A stretch of 64,000 bases of DNA from positions 1,146,001 to 1,210,000 of the forward strand of contig JALUTQ010000003.1 in NCBI GenBank assembly GCA_032718865.1. Reading direction: 5' to 3'. The translations under genes were made by a program, and so were the position numbers. This DNA comes from Tilletia caries. Lineage: Eukaryota; Basidiomycota; Exobasidiomycetes; Tilletiales; Tilletiaceae. The notes under the pieces are model-generated. The model saw only the letters and a list, made by a program, of their open reading frames with translations. It searched no databases and was not told the origin of the DNA. The number at the start of each line of letters is the position of its first letter. The stretch's first letter is position 1. Shown piece by piece: positions 48,336-60,901 of this stretch.

Positions 48336-50447
48336 TATGACGCGCCGTTTTGATACGCTTTTCTGGTTCTGAATTCTGCTTTCTGCTTTCTGCTTTCTGC
48401 TTTCTGCTTTCTGCTTTCTGCTTTCTGATTCTGGTATTCTGGTTCTGAATTCTGCCCGTTCCTGCCTGCATCAACATTCACATCGGACATCGACAACATC
48501 GATCATCACTGTCTCGGGTCTCCTGAGCTTCTCCTTTCTACCCCTCCAACGATCACCTAAACCCGCGACAGCGAGGACATGCCGGACCTTCGCGTGCTCT
48601 GATGGAAGGTGGCTGAACATTACTGAAAGTTCCGGACCGTTCTGGTACCTACATAGCCACCCGTCTCATTTCAACCAGGGTCAGTCGGTCATCGCCTACA
48701 TATGTATCCTTATTCGCGGTCGACCTGGACACGTCTGCTATTGGTGCATGTGCTGTTGCTACTACTGCTCAAGTTGCGGGTGGCTAACTCTAACCTCTCA
48801 CTCATTCGTATCTGTAGGCTCTTCCGTCGCGCTGCTCCGCCGGTCCTGTGGACTTGAAGCCGCGATCAGCACGTCAGAAGGAGGTGAGTACCGATAGCAT
48901 GCCTCTCTGCTGCTCGCTGTGCTGGTGCTGAATATATCTGTCTGCCCCGTTTCTGCAGGCTATTATACCGTATCGCGCGCCCAGCGCATGTGGGCCGCAG
49001 AGTATCTGCGCGCGTCCATGCACCCGCAATAGTCCCAGGAAAGGCGAGTCCTCCCTCCCACCACCCTTCTCACCATTCCAAGTGGCCCTATCTCTTCGTC
49101 GCTTCTCACATATGTCTGGACCTGACGTTTTCATTGCTCCCATCCCCACACACAGGAGAAATGGCCCTCCCAATCTCTTTGTCAATCCTCCGAATAGGTA
49201 CAGCTATTGGGCAAGATTGGGATTTGTCAATACCTTAAGGGTATTGTCGTACCTATTGCAGGTTCAGGGATTTTGGACCTATTTTTAGCGCAGAAGACCA
49301 CCAGACGAGTCTCACCTCACCCGTGTTTGGAGTATCTTCGACGCGACGACGCGTCAAGTCACGTGCTCAGTCCTGACCTTACAGATGCTCGGGCCCAAAC
49401 GCGGCAGGATCACCGCGGGCATAGGCCCATTGAATTACGCTTGCCTGATATACTCTCCTCGCGGAACGGCAGGGCGGGGGGGTGGCGCACTCATCGTGTG
49501 GCCACGCTCCCAGCGTCAGCATCCTCCGCGAGCCGGGGCAGGTGTCCAGACGACCGCCACCCATCCAGATCGCCTCCAGAAAAGGGTAGCGGGTTGGGAT
49601 TGAGACTCTGAAACTTTTTAGCGTCAAAACCAAGTTTCAATTTAAAGGGATTGGGATTTTACAACAGCTTGTCAGGCGTATCTCTCATTGACAAGGCTAT
49701 TGGACCCCCCCCCCAATAGCATAGCTGTTGTATAGCTATTGCTCTAAACAATCCTAACCCCCTTTCTCCTGTGACAGTTTCGAAGATCCACCGCCCAATC
49801 CCTCAAGCTTGGCGTCCTCGGCTGCGCCGGTTGGGGACTTGTCCCACATCCGTCGTTCCCCTCTCTTTTTCCTCCCAACAAGCCCTACCACGTTGTGCCG
49901 AGAGTAAGTGATGATGCTGGTCCGATTGCTGATCTCTTCCTCGCATTCTACAGTTACCGCCATGTGCATCGGCCGTCGCTGACCTCTCACTATCTCAATC
50001 CCCGCTGATCGTTCTTTCTCTGCATTCTGTAAGCTTCGAGCCACCCCGACCCGACACGTGCATCGTGCTCAGGAGCCCCCTTTTCTTCTTCCCAACCAGT
50101 CAATCCCTCTCCGTTGTAAATGCTACTCCGACAGGAGGCCATGGGCAGCAATATCATATGACCGTGACTGTAGCTGAGCCGTGTCTGGACCGAGCCTGGG
50201 GTCTGTGAAATAAACCCGGGAAGTTGCTCCCTGAAGCTGCTGTGGTCACTACCAGCGACAAGGTGTGGAGAATCCATGTTCAATGGTCTTCATGCTCCTG
50301 TGTTGATGCGTTGATGTAGGCAGGAACGGGCAGAATTCAGAACCAGAATCAATACCAGAAAGCAGAAAGCAGAAAGCAGAAAGCAGAAAGCAGAAAGCAG
50401 AAAGCAGAATTCAGAACCAGAAAAGCGTATCAAAACGGCGCGTCATA
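48336..50447. mobile_element. 2.1-kb segment bounded by 140-bp inverted repeats with (TTTCTGC)n
   Basis: 48336-48475 and 50310-50447 are near-perfect inverted copies, from TATGACGCGCCGTTTTGAT outermost, through about six TTTCTGC units, to CCTGCCTGCATCAAC. The interior has no convincing gene. A CTATTG/CAATAG motif recurs at 49190-49260 and 49690-49745. No target duplication was found. Just outside both ends lie GCACCTG motifs, so the mobile unit could be larger. It starts 130 bp upstream of the HAP2 ATG and may have replaced part of its promoter. Confidence 0.6.
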
Positions 50448-50690
50448 CACCTGGTGGTGCTGCTGTTCACTATGACGCCAGGTGCGTAACAGGTGCGTCT
50501 CAGGTGCGTCTGACACGCTGCTGGGAAGAATACAGCGTCTGACCCGCACCGCACACGCGCCCGTGCCGCACTGGGGTCGCACTCAGGCCACGGCTTCGGC
50601 GCTGCTTCCCACGCTCCTCACCCGCAGCTCACCCGCACATCACACGCACATCACGCGCACATGTCACATAGAGAATGATATCAATTCATG
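50448..50690. other. GGTGCGTC-motif cluster
   Basis: AGGTGCGTAACAGGTGCGTC, then CAGGTGCGTCTGACACG and several CCGCAC/CGCACA repeats. A similar cluster is at 56490-56700 and a shorter one at 48306-48335. Probably ends of another motif-rich element, but boundaries are not defined. Confidence 0.4.
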
Positions 50691-50919
50691 GGCGATACAC
50701 GCCGCTACTTAGAGCCTGGGACTCTGGGAGTGCTGCTGGAGTCTGCACCGAGAGGAGGAACACCAGAAGTGGCCGGAACATCAGCTGATCAGCTGTCAGC
50801 AACTCAGCATGTATGCGCAGAAGGAGACGTTGGACGCGTCACGACTCACGCACACCGAGATGGGAGGGCGGGGACCAGGAGAGGATCAACGATTGTGTGC
50901 TCGCGCTGCCGGGGAAGGG

Positions 50920-52230
50920 GGAACTCACCGTGAGGGTGCCTACACTTGAGCTGCGGAGTCCGGGAAAAATGCTGGGGGATGGCGAGGCTGCGAGGGGGAC
51001 AGTGTCGACGAAAGAAAGGCTGGAGGGAAGAGTTTGGGCATGGTCAGTTGCGGGAGGGAGTAGACAAGACCGCAAGAGTCAGGGCTCAGACGGCAACGGT
51101 GCGACACTGACCTGAGGGCTGAGTCACTGTATGATTTGGTAGGCTGGGAGATGGGCACGATGATGCTGCGGGGAGAGCGGAACTGCGCAGAATCAGCATA
51201 CATGCGCATACCATTACCAGTGCACCGGACAAGAATTGTGTACGCACCAAGGCTGTGGTCGGGACCTAGGCGGCGTGCACTGTGTAACAACTAACAAGAG
51301 AGCAGTCAGTAGTGAATGCGTGCTGAGGCCGCCTAATGGATGGACTCACCTGAACGATGGTTCGAGCTGTAGAGGAGATAGCAATGCTGCAGGGAGGAGG
51401 GCAGTCAGCTACGGGAGGGAAGGGAGAAGCAAGGCCGAAGAGACTCGCCCGAATGCTGTGGTCGACAATCGGTGCTGCAGAGAGGGAGGGAGTGGCGAGA
51501 CCAGATAAGCAAGTAATTCAGAGCAGATGGAGATGCGGACTTACCAGACGCACTGGTGAGGGCGATGATCGAAGAGAAGCTGTGGAGCTGAAGGACGAGC
51601 AGTCAGAAGCAACTGGATGCTGAATGAGCAGTGGACGAGGGGCGGACTCACCTGAATGCGCGTCTCTGTTGGATGGAAGAAGTCAGCCAGATGACGATGA
51701 GGAGGGAGCAGGATTCTCGAGGACTGACTACGGTCTATGATAACTTGATGAGGTCGCTGCCTGCAGGTAAAGTCGGAAACGCGTGAGAAGCAGTCAGCTG
51801 TGGGATGTGACACTTGACTGAACAAGCAGATGGACGAACGTACATGCTGGTTGGACTAGGAGCTGGACTGCGCAGAAGGCTTTTGCTGTAGGAAGTAGGA
51901 ACAGAAGAGGCAAAGGTCAGAGGCAGGGGATCGGTAGGGGACATCCACTGAAGAGACTCGCCAGAGGGCCGAGAGCTTTGTGTGGCTTGGCTACGAATGA
52001 GGACGAGCATGAAGCAGACAGCGCAGAGCAGACGGCTGACTGACACGCGGACTCACCGCAAGGCGACGCGAAGACGAGGACGAGGAGCGGATGCTTCTGT
52101 GGACCGGGGAAGAACGAAGTGGGTGGTTAGTCAAGTGGAAGTGGTGGACGAGACGGGTGGTGGTGGTAGAAGAAGAAGAGGAGGGAGACCGGAGAGGAGA
52201 GCGAGCAGCTTACCATCATGGACATAGAAT
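50920..52230 (-). other. Intron-dense minus-strand locus (ladder of splice-like sites)
   Basis: On the minus strand about nine strong GTGAGT/GTAAGT donors alternate with CTGAC branch sites and CAG acceptors roughly every 100-200 bp. Donors lie near 52210, 52050, 51846, 51646, 51544, 51348, 51246, 51117 and 50930. Exon-like segments are mostly 35-150 nt, for example the one encoding SSRPSGESLQWMSPTDPLPL near 51990-51860. Several start with DHS/DRS-like residues. No family is recognised. It could be the 3' part of the Tnp2-type gene upstream or a separate spliced transcript. Confidence 0.4.
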
Positions 52231-52499
52231 CCGTGCAGCACGGGGTCAGGAGTGTAACCTTGCTATTCATTGGTTGTAGCGCAACAGAAGATGGACGGGA
52301 CGTCCAGGAGCGCTTTCACTGAGGGTCAGGCCTTATCACACTTCTATCGACTGATGAATCATCCCAATCCCAAGCCCAATTCCCAACGCATATATTGCGC
52401 ACACTGTTCATGTATGCAGTTGTCTGTGCTTGGGGGCCCAAGGGGGGATGTAGTGAGGGGAGGCGCCGCCCCGGGGGCGGGTTGATACTTGAAGATGCT

Positions 52500-55124
52500 G
52501 GGGTACCTTACTGAGCGTGTAGGCCATGGGGCCCTCGTCCTGGTTCTGATCGTTGAGCTGAAGATCAAGGAGCCTCAGATGTTCGTTTTGGCGCAAGTTG
52601 TTGATCACGCCGGTGAAGGGCTGCTTGTGGGATCGCAGCATACGCTTCAGGAGGCCGACTTCACGCTCACACCGAGCCTGTGAGGTGTTTCTTGGGCTTC
52701 CGTGAGCATGAACAAAAGTGGCGATGTGCAGGAGCTGGTGGACTGAAATGCTGCGGACGATTATCTGATCACCCTGTGTCTGCAGTCTGCTTCAGAGATC
52801 TCTTGTGGTTGTGGTTCCGTGACTTACGTTGCTCGATACAAAAGGCTCGCCTGACCTCGAATGTAGAGGTCCTCCCATGCCCTGACGAAGTCGATGAAGC
52901 AGTCGCGCATTCTGATGAGCTCTGCGGCGCTGACGCCAGTGGCGGACATCGCCAAGCGTACACCTTCCTGAAGACTGCAAATCATTTGAACGACCGGCAA
53001 AGGAGCATTGATGGCGTACAAGAAGGAAGGCAGGTAGAGGTAAGTAACGAGCGTCCACTCGTACATTTTGTAGTGCGAGGTCGCGTGTTTCGACGGATCC
53101 CTGGGCGGAGAAGAAGAGAATGAGCTGGGTAGATCCGATCCCGATGACTCGAGCATGGCAGCAAAGAGCTCTTGATGGTCTTCGCTGAGGGAGAACGGGT
53201 CGCCTTCGTGCGGTGTCGTGAGTGTAGCCCAGAGCTGAGAAGGGATGTTCGAGCCGAAGAGGTGGAACACGTCCGGAGCGAAGAAACTCGGGATACTGAA
53301 GGCCGGAGAAAAGCTCAACAAGGGGCGATCACCGACGTCCGTGACCCTGCGAGCCTCTCGTCTGTCTGCCGCAGTCAGCGCTCCCGACACCTCCGCCAGA
53401 TCCTCCGCAAAGGAAGCGTCCGTGCGCATCGGTAGTTGGTGCGGATCGTATTCCACGGGACGCATACGGCTCCGCTCTGCGCCTTGAACAGTCTTGAGCG
53501 GGAAGTGGCCAACCGTCTGGCCGTCGTACGCGTAATTGGCCTCCATATGACATGATTTGCACCCGTTAAATCCTGTTGGGCCGGTCATGTGGTTCACTCG
53601 GCTGCTTCCCTGCTGATCCGCCGCTGCCGCTACGATCCACGCCTTCCATACAAAACCACTCTTCGTTCGCACCGTCCCACATCCAGTGCCCTCGCCCTGC
53701 TCGCGCGAATTGTTGAAGGATCGGCCAAAGAAAGGAATCGATGTCGACCGGATTGTTGGGACCGGGGATCACCGTGGCAATGAAAGTTGCTGGGCGGCGG
53801 AATCGCTCCATGGGCGATGAGTTGAGGGACGTCAAGGCGACAATCCAGCCGTTTGAGGTTCGCTTGTCGATAAATTGGGCGCCATCTGTGCTGAGAATGT
53901 AGGCGTCGTGTCGAGGGTCATCAAAAAGACCTTTGTCTCTCAGGCTGCGATGGATCCCCCCCGCGGCCCAGTCGGTGAACTCGTGCTCCTCAGTGTCCCA
54001 AGTTCCATCCGCAAACTCCGCTAGGTCGTGGAGGTACGTCGATCCGTTCCCAGACGCGAACTTCGCCCGGACGCGGGGGAGGATGGAGAATGTAGTGTAT
54101 TGGCGTCTCGGTTTGCCGGACGCGTCGTATCTTCGTTCTTTGCATCGCCGGCCTTGGCGTCTTGCTGTACATCGTGTCTTCTCGGCGTGCGGGCCGACGA
54201 ACGTCATGCAGGAGTTGGGACACATGTCCCACCTGTGCTCTCGCAGGCGAGTGAGTCTTTTTACGAGCGTCGTCGCTCTTGCCTCGCCATAGATTGTTAT
54301 GTCGGGGTCCATGACCTCGATGTTCCTGGCAAACTCCCGGTACTGGGCCTTGGTTGCGTTCGTGCGTAGAAACGTGCGCAAATGTCGAACGGATGCTTCC
54401 TCGCTTGGCGACAACGATTCCATGAACGCGAAGGCGGAGTTGCCCGCGTTCGGGGGGCTCACTGGGCGCGGCCCGGGCTGATGGTTGCCCGCTAGAGAGT
54501 CGAAAAGGTCTTGCCCGTGCGTGGAGTGCTGGCACGGGTCCCGCTGCTGCTGTTGTTGCTGATGCTGGCCTCCGTCTTCATAGCCATCCTGGCTCCTCCT
54601 TCGTCCCCGTCGTCCTCGCCAAACAGCATGCCGCCAGCGAGCATCTGGTCCAGCTCGTTCTCCAGCTCGTCGTCGTCAAAGAGGTCGTCTCGACCTCCCA
54701 TCTCGTCCTCGTCTAGGTCCGAGCCCGTCCCTCCGACGGAGGACTCGGCCTCGCTCTCGTCGGCTCCGACGTCGAGGAAGGGGTCGCCGCCATCGAGAAA
54801 GGGTTCGTCAAAGTCTGCCTGACGAAGGAGCGGCGAGCCATGAGGAGAGGCTGGCTCCTGGTCGCTCCCGTCGCTGCTGTTCGAGTCGCCGAAGCTCTGG
54901 ATTGCCTCCGCGGTGCTGTAGCACACGTTGTTCTCGATCGCTCTGAGAAGCGCAGCGGGGGGCTCGATGCCGCACTCCTGAGCGTGTGAGAGAGTGTCCT
55001 CGTCCTTGAGTAGGTGCGCGTCTCTAGTCCTGGCAGTCAGAGTCTTGGGTCGCCCTCCATGGCGGAGACAGTACGTGAAGCAGTAACACGAAACGCGACG
55101 TTCTCGGTCCCGCAGCCGATCCAT
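52500..55124 (-). CDS. Tnp2-type (CACTA/Plavaka-like) transposase, multi-exon
   Basis: The first exon (55124-54492) has a cysteine/histidine cluster (CYCFTYCLRHGGRPKTL and a following His) and an acidic stretch. The second (54462-53566) contains MCPNSCMTFVGPHAEKTRC, the catalytic-type YILSTDGAQFIDKRTSNGW and the family block VIPGPNNPVDIDSFLWPIL. The third (53672-52824) has GFNGCKSCHMEANYAYDG, YDPHQLPMRTDASF and APDVFHLFGSNIPSQLW. Near 52680-52510 a further exon reads ARCEREVGLLKRMLRSHKQP. This order is typical of Tnp2-family transposases of CACTA-like elements. Open exons suggest an intact or recently active copy. Its C-terminus is not certain. Confidence 0.8.
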
Positions 55125-56480
55125 GGCCTGTAAATTTGAGCAGAGGATGAGCGATGCAGACTAGTCGTTGGAGCTGTGGAAGACTCACGCTGACTGCCGA
55201 CGTGCCAAGCTGTGGAGGAACCGAGGAAGTGCGATGATATGTGCGTTGTTGGGTGTGGACGTGGGTGATGAGTGACGGTTGTCTGATGAGCAAAGCTGGG
55301 AATTCGAGGGGCGCATGCTGAACCTAAGGTGTCCTGCCCAGCGAACACATCACGCATGAGGCATCACACTTCACATGATCTAGCTAACGTCCCGAGTTCC
55401 AGTACGCATGCTACAAGAGGTGACAGGAAGGCAGAATCGTCCCAACCGGTGCGGTGATCGGAGACTGTGGCAGCGGAAGGAATGCGTGCACGCGTTGGGA
55501 AAAAACGCACAGGAGCGAGCGACAGGGAGCTGATCTTCGCCATCCGAGGCAAGACGCGAAGGCGCGGACGGGAGGTGAAGGGCGGCAGAGGTAAGGTCGG
55601 ATGACTGGTCGATGTTGACGGCGGGCTTGCCGCCGAGCTAGAGGGTGACGGAGCCCCGAGACGCTGGATATGGTCGATGACGCGCTTGAGGTCGGCGACG
55701 ACGCGTGCGCTCTAGCCGGAGAGGGCGCTGGTGCGGTTGTAGCTGCCATCCTTGAGGACGGGCGAATTCTTGACGTGCTCGAGGAGGGTGTTGAGAGTTG
55801 ACCTGTGCCTGGGTGGGGAGCAAAGATCCTGCGGCGGCGGCAAGGAGCGGTCCGGTGGCGGCGAGGAGGACAGGTGCGGCGGCGGCGAAGAGGAGATCGA
55901 GGAGAGTACCTGCGGCGCCACGGTGGTGAGGAAGAGGGCGTCGGCGAGGAGGGCGATGAAGGCGCCGGCGAGGAGAGCGTCCTCTCGTATATGTCCGAAC
56001 CATCGTCTCCTCACAGTTTCCTGGGGGCGAGGCCCCAGGTACCCCGAGGGGCTAACCTTCTAAAGACAAGGGCTGATGGTTCGGACGGCGAGACACGCTC
56101 TTGCCGCGGCTGGTGAGCGAGGGCAGATCTGATCGCAGACGGTCCCCTCGACCGTGTGTTGGAGAAGCTTGCGAGACTACGGCAGCGGGGAAGGGCAGAA
56201 GGCGGACGAAGGCGGATGAATGTCAGCTTGAGGCTTAGCTGCGAGTCTGCGTCCTGCGACCATCATCTACTCACTGACTGACTGGCCACTGCTCTGCGCT
56301 ATGCGCCGCTGCTGCTGTGATGGCGCGTACCATGGTGAGGGCATGCGCCCGCGCTGCTGCTGCTGTCCGCTGAGCACGAGTCATGGTGAGGGGCGGGCCG
56401 CGTGTGAAGCTGTGTGCGGGAGTGCATGTGGCCAGGGGCGCCGCCGAAATTGCAGTCTTGAAAACGCAAATCTTGGCTGC
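55125..56480. other. No gene with family resemblance
   Basis: A minus-strand frame at 56014-55712 begins MRRRWFGHIREDALLAGAF followed by a hydrophobic stretch and a Pro/Ser-rich tail, but nothing supports it as a gene. A short GC palindrome with GGGGCGAGGCCCC is near 56023-56038. Confidence 0.3.
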
Positions 56481-56483
56481 GCA

Positions 56484-56716
56484 GCGTCCGAGGTGCGTCT
56501 GAGGTGCGGGTGGTAGACGAGAAGAAAGATGAATGTTGCGCCGTCTTCGCGCGCTCGAGGCAGGCGCGGATGAGGTGCGGACGAGGTGCGAGGGCCGCCG
56601 CGCCTGAGACGCTGCTGGAGGATCTGGCGCGTCTCAGGTGCGTCTCAACCCCGCACGATGCGTCTCAAGTGCGGTTTCAGTGCGCAACCCTTTTCCCTGA
56701 GCTTGAGGCTCAGTAA
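56484..56716. mobile_element. GGTGCGTCT motif island, partial
   Basis: GAGGTGCG and AGGTGCGTCTCA occur about eight times, mostly in one orientation. The block ends at 56716 with CTGAGCTTGAGGCTCAG, a palindrome also found (as TTGAGGCTTGAGGCTCAG) at 48274-48292 beside the similar cluster at 48306-48335. The left end is unclear. Confidence 0.4.
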
Positions 56717-56866
56717 AAAAAAACATGGATGTCCGGGGTCAAACGTGGATGTTCCTGGGCCGATCCACGTTTTTCACCGTGTTCGACCCACGAAACGTCT
56801 CCTTTTTGCGGCCGGCTTTTGGCGCAGGGTGCCGCATCTCATTTTGGTCCTATGGCGTCTGAGTTT
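56710..56866 (-). repeat. Dispersed repeat of about 150 bp, copy 2
   Basis: Reverse complement of 36188-36341 with a few substitutions; its A-run directly follows the motif island ending at 56716. Confidence 0.8.
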
Positions 56867-58089
56867 TGCCCCACTAGGCTCCATTGAATGACACCAGTAA
56901 GAGCCTAACAAGGCAAACATAGCGAGCCACACCGTGTCGCGAGAATTCAGAAGCCACTGTGCTGCCACGTCACCACGTGGCTTCACTCAACTCCCAGCCA
57001 GCTAAAATCGCCACATCCAGCTCCTCGCCCTCCGCCAGAATGCTCGCGGCTAGATCAAACATCAGATCGCTTTGGAAGAGAAAGAGCTATAATGGAAGGG
57101 ATTGTGCTGAACGATCAGGTTGTGCCGTATTCCGCTCTGCAAAATGCCTCCCCATGCGCCGCCAAAGATCGATGACTTAAGACGATGGCTCACTGCTCAC
57201 ACTCTCCTTCCCCTTCCAGTTTCCAGCTCACCTTTCCCTTTCATCTGCTGGCCCCCTTCTTCTTTCCACATGTAGTAACAGTCTATACCTTCAATATGAA
57301 CCTATTTTTAACCACAATTGGTTGCGACTGGGACGTTCTTCTCGCCTTGTAAGTGTCCCTCAGTGCTCTCACTCACTGTCCACTGACCACTATCTGCTTT
57401 GGGTCTGCTATTTCACGATAACGGTACGTACAACCCTCAAACTCCTCACATAGTAGCGTTGTACACTGACACACCATTATCGCCCATTTTTGCTTGCCTC
57501 TGCAGCCTGGTTGCGCTCCCAGGACCCGTTATGGCCCGGACTGTCGGCTTTAGGTGAGCATCTCACCTGGCCCCTTTTTTCCGCTTCCTTTCCACTGACA
57601 GCAATACATCACACTCTCAAACAGATATTTCCTTGCTCTTAATTCCACACCGGTTCCTATGAAGCCTGTCTTGTGTCTCTGTGACCTTCTACTGGATCTT
57701 AGCATATGTCATTTCTGTTTGGGGTCATTCCGCTCTTTCTTCGCTACTATTTTTCCCGCCGCTCTCCCTTTTTCTGATTTGATTCTCAGTCTGGAAGGCT
57801 CTATGAGCTCGCAATGGACATACCTATCGTCTACATCCAGATTTATGTTGTGTTCTTGGGTATTAAACATCCAGGTGTACTTCGCATCCACCGATGAATG
57901 TGTGCGGCAATGAATTACAGGGAAGTTCGGGAACACCAAACTGAACCACCCAACTGTTCAAGTTTTAACACAACATAAAAATGGTACCTACCTACTCATG
58001 CTATCTTAGGGGCCTCGCCTGCCGACTTTAAACCTGTTCAGAGCAGTATTGGCGGACGAGTGACCGTCAACGCGTGAGAAATCGATTCC
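56867..58089. other. AT-richer accessory sequence, no gene seen
   Basis: Short frames only. GTTAGGCTCTTA (as complement near 56892) also occurs at 63340, with related flanks, so both places share a further dispersed sequence. Confidence 0.35.
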
Positions 58090-59087
58090 AGCTCGATTCC
58101 CGCTCGATTTCTGACCTGTTTTCCTTTCCCTGTGGGGTCAGTACTGCCCAGAACAGGCTCAAACTCGGCAGGCAAGGTCTCTGAGATCATTCAAGCAAAC
58201 AGGTACCATTTTTGTTATATGTTGAATTCTGAGTGGTAGCATGGTCGTGTGTGGAAGTTCACAATTTCCAGACAATGACACGACGTGCATGCCTAGACAC
58301 TTCTTGGTGCACCAACTGCACCTGACTTTCCAACACCTCAAACTTCAATACAAAAATGTATACGTTCGAAAGATATGCTCACTGTGAGCTCATAGAGCCT
58401 TTCAGAATGAGATTTGAATCGGAGAATGGGGCATGGTAAGGGAAAAATCATGTGTATTGAAAAGAACAGGATAGAAACAGGATTGGCATATGCCTAGGAG
58501 CGTTAGAGAGTCACAGCGGCTCCAGAAAGCTTTCACAAGTACAAGAGTACCCTATGGAGTCAGGAAGAGCTATTTAGAGAGTGATAAGATAATATGAGCA
58601 GTGAAAATCCAAGGAAGTATGTACTCACCGGTGATCGGAGGGTTTGGAGGCATCTGATGTCGCTGAAACGCAACCAGAGCCTGGAAGGTGACGAAATGAA
58701 GGGGGAATGGTATATGGTATGTAAGTATGCAAATATGCTTTGGGGAACGTTTCGGGGGCGTATGTACCTTTTCACATGTATGCGAGCTGAAAATGAAACA
58801 GGGAGGAAGGACCTGGACGAGCCTAGAGTGCTCGCAAGAGCGGCAGGGGTGCTGGACCGCAGCTAGAAGAGGGAAAGAAGCTGCATTTCAAAGATATACA
58901 CTATAAAGACAAGTGAGAGGAGTAAGGGATAATCAGATAGAAGAGAGGATCAGCGATCGAGATGGATGGGATGGAAAATGTAAGCATAAGCATATCATTC
59001 AAATGTCACCAGCACACAGAGAGGCGAGATATGATCCAAATGACTTCAAAATTGACCCCGTTACTCATGAAGTATCCCTGCGATATA
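58090..59087. repeat. Dispersed repeat R1, copy 2, left part
   Basis: Collinear with 40740-41720. It is interrupted at a TA by the Tc1-type element and resumes at 62996. Confidence 0.75.
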
Positions 59088-59229
59088 CAGTGCATCGCGA
59101 AAAGCTTGACCCTGTGGCCTGTTTTAATTTTCGAAAAAAGTGGGAAGTCACCACCATTCTCCCAGCAGTCAGACGTTCAGACCCCCACACTTCACCGCTT
59201 CACCCGCCAGTGACCAGACTTTGATCGAC

Positions 59230-60274
59230 ATGGTGTACCGCAAGATCAGTCATGACATCAAGGAGATGGTTGTCGAGCTGATTCATGCCGGCATTCTTAC
59301 CAGAAAAGACGTTCTCATCGCCAACATCTTCTCTGCATCTACACTCAAACGATGTCTCCGTCAATGGACTCCTCATGGACTTCCAGCAGCTCGAACATCG
59401 ACGGGACGCCCGCGCAAGCTCGGCGATGCCGACATCGGCTTCATTCTGGCCAGACTTCAGCAACGGACCGACATCATGCTGGACGAGCTTGCCCGCGATT
59501 TGCAGGTAGTCGGTGGGCCCAGAGCGTCGATTTCCCTCCTTTCCAGAACCCTGCAGCGGCTTCACATCACACGCAAGAAGGTAACGCGTCGAGCACGCGA
59601 AGCCTCTCGACTTTCTCAAGCCGCTTTTCGCCTAAGGATGGCCCAATACAGCCCCAAACAGCTCGTATTCACCGACGAGACCGGCTTTGACTCCAGACAG
59701 GTACACCGCAAATACGGCTGGGCTCCGGAAGGGGAGAGCGCCATTCGAATCACCAGTGGAAAAAGAACGAAGCGCGCGACACTCATCCCTGGACTGTGCA
59801 CCGACGGAATCATCGCTCCCAAAATCTTCCACTGCAACATCAACACGGACGTCTTCCACGACTATCTGGTTCGCTACCTTCTCCCAGAGATGACTCCTTT
59901 CCCTGGTCCTCGCTCTGTGCTGGTGATGGACAATGTACCCTTCCATCGGTCTCTCAAGATTCGACAACTGGTCAAGGACTTCGGTGAGTCGATACAGCAA
60001 CTGGAAGTCTGATCGCGATGCGTTCATCCTGTGCACAGGTCACTCGCACAGCTAACTCTCCTTCCTGATGGTCACAGGATGTCGCATAGAATACACGTCG
60101 CCTTGGTCTCCGATGCTCAATCCCATCGAGGAGAGCTTTAGCAAGGTCAAGTCCATTCTTCGTCGACAAGGGCGATGCGACGACCTCACGGTGTTACTGG
60201 CATGCGAGGCTATTACACCATCGGACGCTCTGGGTTGGATGCGCCACGCAGGCTATGTGGAAGAGCAAGGATGA
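59230..60274 (+). CDS. Tc1/IS630-family DDE transposase (DD34E)
   Basis: Two exons (59230-59983 and 60078-60274) join across a 94-nt GTGAGT..CACAG intron to 316 residues. N-terminal helix-turn-helix DNA-binding region (ISHDIKEMVVELIHAGILTR, then SASTLKRCLRQW, with GRPRKLGDADI) is followed by an IS630/Tc1 DDE domain. Catalytic residues are Asp in FTDETGFD, Asp in VLVMDNVPFH and Glu in NPIEESFSKVK, with 34 residues between the last two. All three are present and the frame is intact, so the enzyme may be active. The start is the Met next to YRKIS; an in-frame Met 30 codons upstream lies near the terminal repeat. Confidence 0.93.
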
Positions 60275-60901
60275 TTGATTTTTGGGGTGACGTTGTGCTG
60301 CGAGAATGACTAGGACAGGGGGGGAGGCTGGTGTACAGAGGATTGCAAATTGTGGCTTGTGGGCAGTTCTGCGGGATGTTGAAGAGCTTGGAGGTGTTGA
60401 ACCTCGGGCAGTGACCGTGGACTGTGGAGTATGCATACATGCATGAATTGACAATATTCATGGCCATTGGCCACCTCTGCGGGCTCTGCCATTCGGAAAT
60501 GCCCTCCAAGAGGACTCGTGAGCTTTGAGTCAAGAAGAAATCAAGTTAAGAAGGATTAGGGAAAGCAGGTAGGGAGAATAATTGAAAAGCGAGTCTGAAG
60601 GCTGAGGATATGTCCATGCGTGGAATCATGGAAGGTGGACCCATGCACTGCGTAATCTGTTGAAGCCGTGGACTGTCGTGGAACGATGACCGAAGAGTGA
60701 AGTGCTGACGAAGGAAAGAAATCTGCTGAAATGCTTGTTGAAAGCAATGATCCTGAGGCCTTGAATCCAGCGCCTTGTGGACGTGGCCCGCGGGTGTTGA
60801 AAGGCAGAGTACTGGAGCCTGAGCGTAATGATGGGTAGGGTAAGATTAGCATTGAGTAGACTGTATGCGGCATGCGCAGCATCACTAATCAAACTCACGA
60901 A
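60275..60901. other. Convergent gap within the Tc1-type element
   Basis: About 630 bp between the transposase stop and the stop of the companion gene. No gene seen; likely both 3' ends. Confidence 0.4.

Noticed and set aside
48373..48427. CRISPR-like direct repeats (TTTCTGC units, and again at 50360-50410)
   Set aside because: Heptamer tandem repeats with no spacers, in a eukaryotic genome; simply a microsatellite within inverted repeats.
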